A stretch of 64,000 nucleotides of DNA from Stagnihabitans sp038231395. GTDB taxonomy: Bacteria > Pseudomonadota > Alphaproteobacteria > Rhodobacterales > Rhodobacteraceae. The stretch is taken from assembly GCA_038231395.1 (NCBI GenBank), contig JBBRLL010000020.1, positions 8,255-72,254 of the forward strand, in the 5' to 3' direction. Position numbers and translations under genes: made by a program. Position 1 is the first letter of the stretch. Every line of letters starts with the position of its first letter. The notes under the pieces are model-generated. The model worked only from the letters and a program-made list of their open reading frames with translations. It was not told the DNA's origin and did no database searches. This document shows positions 62,244 to 64,000 of the stretch, piece after piece.

Positions 62244-63140
62244 ATGACGTTCAAGACCAATCTTCGGTGGTCCGATGTGACCCCGGAAGCCCGCTTTCTG
62301 ACCCGCCGTCAGATCATTGCGGCGGGGGCTGCGTTGCTGGCCTCTCCGGCTTTGGCCAAAAGCAAGTATTCGACGGATGACAAACCGAATTCACTGCAAG
62401 AAATCTCTGGCTACAACAACTACTACGAATTCGGCACCGGCAAGGAAGACCCTGCCGCCAATGCCGGAACTTTGAAAACCACGCCGTGGAAGGTGAAGGT
62501 CGATGGCTTGGTGGACAAGCCGGGCGATTATGACCTTGGCGACCTGATTGCCGGTCTGCCGATAGAGGAACGCATCTACCGTTTCCGCTGTGTCGAGGCG
62601 TGGTCGATGATCATCCCGTGGCAGGGTTTCCAGCTTTCGGCGCTGCTGGGCAAGCTTGGGGTGCAACCCTCTGCCAAATATGTCGCGTTTGAAACTCTGG
62701 TTCGCCCGGAGGAGATGGTCGGGCAGAAGTCTGATACGCTGGAATGGCCCTATCGTGAAGGGCTGCGGCTGGACGAGGCGATGAACCCGCTGACGCTGAT
62801 TGCGACCGGGATTTATGGCAAACCGCTGCCCAACCAGAACGGTGCGCCGATCCGTCTGGTGACGCCGTGGAAATATGGCTTCAAGGGTGTGAAGGCGATT
62901 GTGAAGATCACCCTGACCGACAAGATGCCGCAGACCACGTGGAGCATGCTGGCGGCCAACGAATACGGCTTTTATGCCAATGTGAACCCTCAGGTCGATC
63001 ATCCGCGGTGGAGCCAGGCATCCGAACGTCGGATCGGTGCGGGCTTGTTGGCCGGACGTCAGGATACGCTGAAGTTCAACGGCTATGGGGATCAAGTCGC
63101 GAGCCTTTACGCTGGCATGGATCTGGCAAAGTTCTACTGA
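62244..63140 (+). CDS. msrP: Protein-methionine-sulfoxide reductase, molybdenum subunit MsrP
   Basis: A 298-residue periplasmic enzyme of the sulphite-oxidase fold. A twin-arginine signal, FLTRRQIIAAGAALL, is at residues 18-32, so it is exported folded with its molybdopterin. YRFRCVEAWSMIIPWQGF holds C116, the Mo ligand. It reduces oxidised methionine in envelope proteins with electrons from MsrQ. CAGGAG precedes the start; the last base of its stop overlaps the msrQ start as TGATG. Confidence 0.95.
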   Translation: MTFKTNLRWSDVTPEARFLTRRQIIAAGAALLASPALAKSKYSTDDKPNSLQEISGYNNYYEFGTGKEDPAANAGTLKTTPWKVKVDGLVDKPGDYDLGDLIAGLPIEERIYRFRCVEAWSMIIPWQGFQLSALLGKLGVQPSAKYVAFETLVRPEEMVGQKSDTLEWPYREGLRLDEAMNPLTLIATGIYGKPLPNQNGAPIRLVTPWKYGFKGVKAIVKITLTDKMPQTTWSMLAANEYGFYANVNPQVDHPRWSQASERRIGAGLLAGRQDTLKFNGYGDQVASLYAGMDLAKFY

Positions 63141-63739
63141 TGCTGGACGAGATCAACCGCGCACTGAAGCGCGTGCCGACCTGGGTCATCTATGTGATCG
63201 GGGTGCTGCCCGCGCTTTGGGTTATCTACACCGGGTTGAACGCGATCGACCCGGTGCGCGGGATTGAATGGGGCCTTGGCCTATGGGCGGTGCGGCTGCT
63301 GATAGCCACGCTGTTCATCAGCCCGCTGCGGTGGGTAGGTTTGAACCTGTTGCGGTTCCGCAGACAGTTCGGCCTGGTGGCCTTTGCCTATGTGGTGCTG
63401 CACTTCAGCGCCTGGCTCAGCATTGATATGGGGTTTCGCTGGAGTCAGATCCTGCCGGACCTGATCAAGCGCTGGTATATCCTGATCGGCATGTCAGCGC
63501 TATTGCTGCTGATCCCGCTGGCAATAAGCTCGAACAACGGGATGATCCGGCGGTTGGGGGCGAAGAACTGGAACCGGTTGCACAAGCTGGCCTATCTGGC
63601 AACCGGGCTGGGGATGATCCACTTCCTGATGATCGGCAAGGTCTATACGACAGAAGTGCTGACCTATGCCGTTTTGCTGGTAGGGCTGCTCGCCGTTCGG
63701 GTCTACCGCAACGGGGTGCAAAGCTTGCTGCCGGTTTAG
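63140..63739 (+). CDS. msrQ: Haem-binding membrane subunit MsrQ
   Basis: A 199-residue b-type cytochrome-like membrane protein with about six helices, which passes quinol- or flavin-derived electrons to MsrP. LHFSAWLSIDMG and NRLHKLAYLATGLGMIHFL supply haem-ligand histidines. The start is the ATG sharing an A with the msrP stop; a longer open frame upstream lies inside msrP in another frame. The msrP-msrQ pair is normally co-transcribed. Confidence 0.94.
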   Translation: MLDEINRALKRVPTWVIYVIGVLPALWVIYTGLNAIDPVRGIEWGLGLWAVRLLIATLFISPLRWVGLNLLRFRRQFGLVAFAYVVLHFSAWLSIDMGFRWSQILPDLIKRWYILIGMSALLLLIPLAISSNNGMIRRLGAKNWNRLHKLAYLATGLGMIHFLMIGKVYTTEVLTYAVLLVGLLAVRVYRNGVQSLLPV

Positions 63740-64000
63740 CGCAGCGATTCCATCCCGGCGGGCGCAAGACTGATGGCGATCCGCGTGATTTTCTGTCGCG
63801 CCTGCCGGGCGTTTCATGTCGATAGTTGCGCCAAACAACGGATTTATATAGGAAATCGTGCTTTACGAACAAAATGCGACGGTTGTTCATTTTTTCACTT
63901 GCTGAATTTGGAGTTGGGGCCTAAACAGCGGCTCACCGAAGCGGAAGTTGCGGTGACGGCGGCGGGTTGTTTGCGGAAGCGACGATCTGTAGCTGGAAAA
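63740..64000. other. Gap after msrQ to the window end
   Basis: The last 261 bases hold no convincing gene. An AT-rich stretch at 63835-63900 could contain a promoter for a gene beyond the window. No terminator hairpin was seen after msrQ. Confidence 0.4.

Overview
The window is a GC-rich, almost wholly coding stretch of an alphaproteobacterial chromosome. The gene content and order point to the Rhodobacteraceae (Roseobacter/Rhodobacter group). Pointers include a TsaE-sugar kinase fusion followed by a MurU-type nucleotidyltransferase and addBA, a Smr-mltA-Tim44 run facing fxsA-secB, HemJ as the protoporphyrinogen oxidase, and the block rho-mnmE-mnmG-rsmG-parA-parB. No tRNA, rRNA, insertion sequence, prophage or CRISPR array was seen.

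Layout. 1-9.2 kb: end of a PAS protein, TsaE-AmgK fusion, MurU, AddB and AddA, overlapping head to tail. 9.2-17.7 kb: thioredoxin, a lipoprotein hydrolase, the envelope/secretion genes Smr, MltA, TimA, FxsA and SecB, then a tightly packed leftward run dnaQ, DUF1003, coaE, aroE, maf. 17.7-18.1 kb: a gap between divergent genes with DnaA-box-like sequences and AT-rich tracts, the best candidate for the chromosomal origin. 18.1-25.5 kb: hemJ, rho, mnmE, mnmG, rsmG, parA and parB, all running away from that gap. Perfect 16-bp parS palindromes lie inside the starts of mnmG and rsmG and in the ridA/rdgB overlap, so origin, centromere and ParAB are together.

25.5-36 kb: hemW, ridA, rdgB and rph leftward; hrcA (broken by an in-frame amber codon) and grpE rightward; then mutS, a class-IV aminotransferase paired with a sulfotransferase-like protein, and argG. 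36-46 kb: a divergent Hpt and REC-PP2C phosphatase pair, two Nudix enzymes, Hsp33, a CCA-adding-type enzyme, a probable heterodimeric ABC exporter and a TrmA/RlmD-type methyltransferase. 46-53 kb: two L,D-transpeptidases around a CAP-domain lipoprotein, two tandem 64-residue membrane peptides, ferrochelatase, an NDUFAF5-like methyltransferase, ComF, glutaredoxin, a Nit-type amidase and a MarR regulator. 53-59 kb is more accessory: sulfatase, amidinotransferase/DDAH-like enzyme, SDR, DUF1428, Ohr/OsmC and QueG. 59-64 kb: clpB, a 650-bp gap, and the methionine sulfoxide reductase pair msrP-msrQ.

Themes that link genes are chromosome replication and segregation, proteostasis (hrcA, grpE, hslO, clpB, secB, with RpoH-type promoter candidates before hslO and clpB), envelope remodelling, and oxidative-damage repair. 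The clearest anomalies are the hrcA nonsense codon, the parS sites used as protein-coding sequence, and the duplicated small membrane peptides. All database-type identifications are from recognition of protein sequence and motifs, not from searches.
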